Below the pieces are notes generated by a model, which searched no databases, was not told the origin of the DNA, and worked only from the letters and a program-made list of their open reading frames with translations. Source: Combretum micranthum (Eukaryota; Streptophyta; Magnoliopsida; Myrtales; Combretaceae). From it: a DNA stretch of 64,000 nucleotides. Location of the stretch: NCBI GenBank assembly GCA_024138025.1, contig JAMXBD010000113.1, positions 558,001-622,000 of the forward strand. Direction: 5' to 3'. This document shows, piece after piece, positions 61,950 to 64,000 of this stretch; the stretch's first letter is position 1; each line of letters begins with the position of its first letter. A program made the position numbers and the translations under genes.

Positions 61950-64000
61950 TTAAAGCTTAGCTCCACTAATATGATGTATTTGGGTAATACATTTGGCTTA
62001 TTCTTCGACTAATTGAAGATAATTCTTAACCCACAAAAATTTCAAAGGATGTGCACAATATTCAAAAGAAGAATGATAGTTTTCAAATGTGAAGTTTCAA
62101 AACATTTAAGAAATTCAAATTTCAAGGATTCTATTATGAAAGCATTTATCATAATAATATTTTGAAGAAGCTTGTTGAAGGCTTGATGCATTCATGACAA
62201 AGGAAAGAGTGAGATAAGTATAGAAAAGAAGATATTCAAAAGCAAAAAAAATTGGTCAAATATGCATAGCTAATAAACATTTTATGAAATTCAAATTCAA
62301 ATAAAAAAAATAAACATTCTATTAGAAAGATATTTCTAAAAGAAGACAATGGTCAAGATAGCAGAAGCTTTCCATCTATTATTTTGTAGCTATTGGAGAA
62401 CAAGAGAAATTCAAGCTTTTAAATAAAAGGCTATTGAAAGGAAGAAAGGTGCATATAGTATTCATAATCATTCTACAACTTTAAAATTTGCTTGTTTCTA
62501 GATTATGCATAGCTTCTAAAGTTGTGAAAAATAAAAAAGAAGCATTCTTCTTCAATGTATGCAAAAGCTTAGTTATAACCTCTATACTATACAAATTTCT
62601 TGAGTTGTTATATTCCTCAACTCTATTAATTTGTACTGAGTTAAAGAATTGTTAGTCGTTATAGATTAGTGATAGATTTTAAAGAAAGCTACAGGGCTAA
62701 GCAGTGTTGATTATAGTCAAAAAGAATGTATCTTGTGCTTCGTTTTGATTGAATTAGTGAATAATTGGTATAGACAATTGAATTATTAATGTGAAGACAA
62801 AAGAGTAGATAGATGCTTACGAACCACTATAAATACTTGTGTGTTCCTCTAATTCCTTACTCTTTTAATTTCTGCACTTTTTATTTGTTTATATAATGGT
62901 TCTCATATCATTAACTTAAGTAATCTAAGGGATTATATTTATCAAGTGAAAATGAGTTGCAACTTTACAAAGTAATCAATTAAAACCCCCCTTTTCCCCT
63001 CTCCCCTTCTTGAATACTTAAATGGGACTAACAAAAGCACGAGTAGAAGGTGACTTATAAAAATAGTTCTAAACATGAGACTAGGTTGTAGTTTAGTTAT
63101 GCTAGAAGTTTGAGAGATAGGGAATGTTGGTAAGTCTCTAAATATCATAACATGTAGATACATAAACTTGAATCGTACCCAGTAAGATAACTTTTAAATG
63201 GTCTCTTAAGGACAAGACATGTTTTTCATACTCTTACAAAGAAATTCTACATAAAAATAAGTTTATGTCATATAATGAGTGTCTTTTCAAGATGACATCT
63301 TAGGGATATCTGTGAAAACAGAACAGGGTCAAATCTTTATAAGTTAACCATAAACAACATTAAGTGTATCCAACTAATAGTATCAAAAAATTAAATCTTT
63401 GTTGACAACAATTAAGTCGATTCAAAGGAGTAGAATGTCATGTAATACCTAATAGCAATAGGTATGTTTATGATATTATAATAAAGATAGAAACATAGCA
63501 TTTCTTTACATGAGTTGAACTTAAAAAATAAAACATAAAGACAAGTATTAAGTGCTAAATGGGGTTAAGCACAAAATAATATTTGAGTTTGCCATTGAAT
63601 ACTTAATATTCCTCTATAGCAGCTAAGAATGGCATTTGGATTCTAACTTCAAAGACAAGTTAGAACTGGTCACCTTGTAAGTTCTTGCTTAGGAGGATAT
63701 AAGTTTAGAAAACCATGGTAACACTAAAGGACTAAAAAAATTTACTGTAGGATACAATGTCTTACAAGACTCAATGGGGTATACAAAATTAGGGTAACTG
63801 GCTTACCATCATCTTGTTTTACTTTCAAATGAAGGGGAAAAACATATGGAAATCATGTAAGAGAAAAGTAAACTAGAGTTACCAACATTTAATACTAAGT
63901 GCAACTTGAGGTTTATTGGTGTCTATATGTAGTGTTGAGTGACCAAGCAAAAGATTTAAAAAATTTAATCTACAAGGACGTGTAATACATTGTGTTAAAT
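61950..64000. other. Intergenic DNA to the window end
   Basis: The sequence is AT-rich with only short open frames and no recognised domain or repeat end. Confidence 0.4.

Overview
The window is nuclear DNA of a flowering plant, very probably a eudicot. The evidence is long AT-rich, gene-poor stretches, short introns with plant-type splice sites, a plant R2R3-MYB gene, a plant-specific RING-protein gene, and plant transposon families (Cassandra TRIM, Ty1/copia, Ty3/gypsy, hAT, Mutator-like, and a CACTA-type transposase relic). The species cannot be named from sequence alone.

Only two genes look intact. (1) At 34771-36067 (+) there is a two-exon R2R3-MYB gene encoding 368 residues, closest by recall to the MYB26/MYB67/MYB103 group that controls secondary wall thickening. 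Its single intron has a GC donor. (2) At 54127-58317 (+) there is a seven-exon gene encoding 962 residues: a low-complexity N-terminal half, four tandem acidic repeats of 19 residues, a coiled coil and a C-terminal C3HC4 RING finger. It is a probable E3 ubiquitin ligase. I joined the exons by eye; every junction keeps the frame.

The rest is layered transposon debris, and several insertions can be proved from target-site duplications or from host reading frames that rejoin. Left part (1-12.4 kb): a gypsy RT fragment, a hAT-type element, and a 4.15-kb solo LTR inside a CACTA-type transposase relic. Middle (14-29 kb): two foldback repeats, a decayed copia element of about 7 kb that is itself interrupted by a 1.65-kb element, and a complete old Cassandra TRIM with 5S-rRNA-derived LTRs. 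Right of the MYB gene (38-52 kb): hAT-type elements with 8-bp duplications, one of them splitting a copia gag relic, and Mutator-like hairpin MITEs. Right end (58-64 kb): an LTR-like segment and a further hAT-type element.

The two genes are about 18 kb apart and nothing suggests they work together. No tRNA or rRNA gene, CRISPR array or operon was seen. I found no clearly undescribed system. The best leads are the GC-AG intron of the MYB gene, the acidic repeat array of the RING protein, the 18-bp inverted repeat bracketing the right copia LTR, and two GC-rich exon-like islands in AT-rich DNA.
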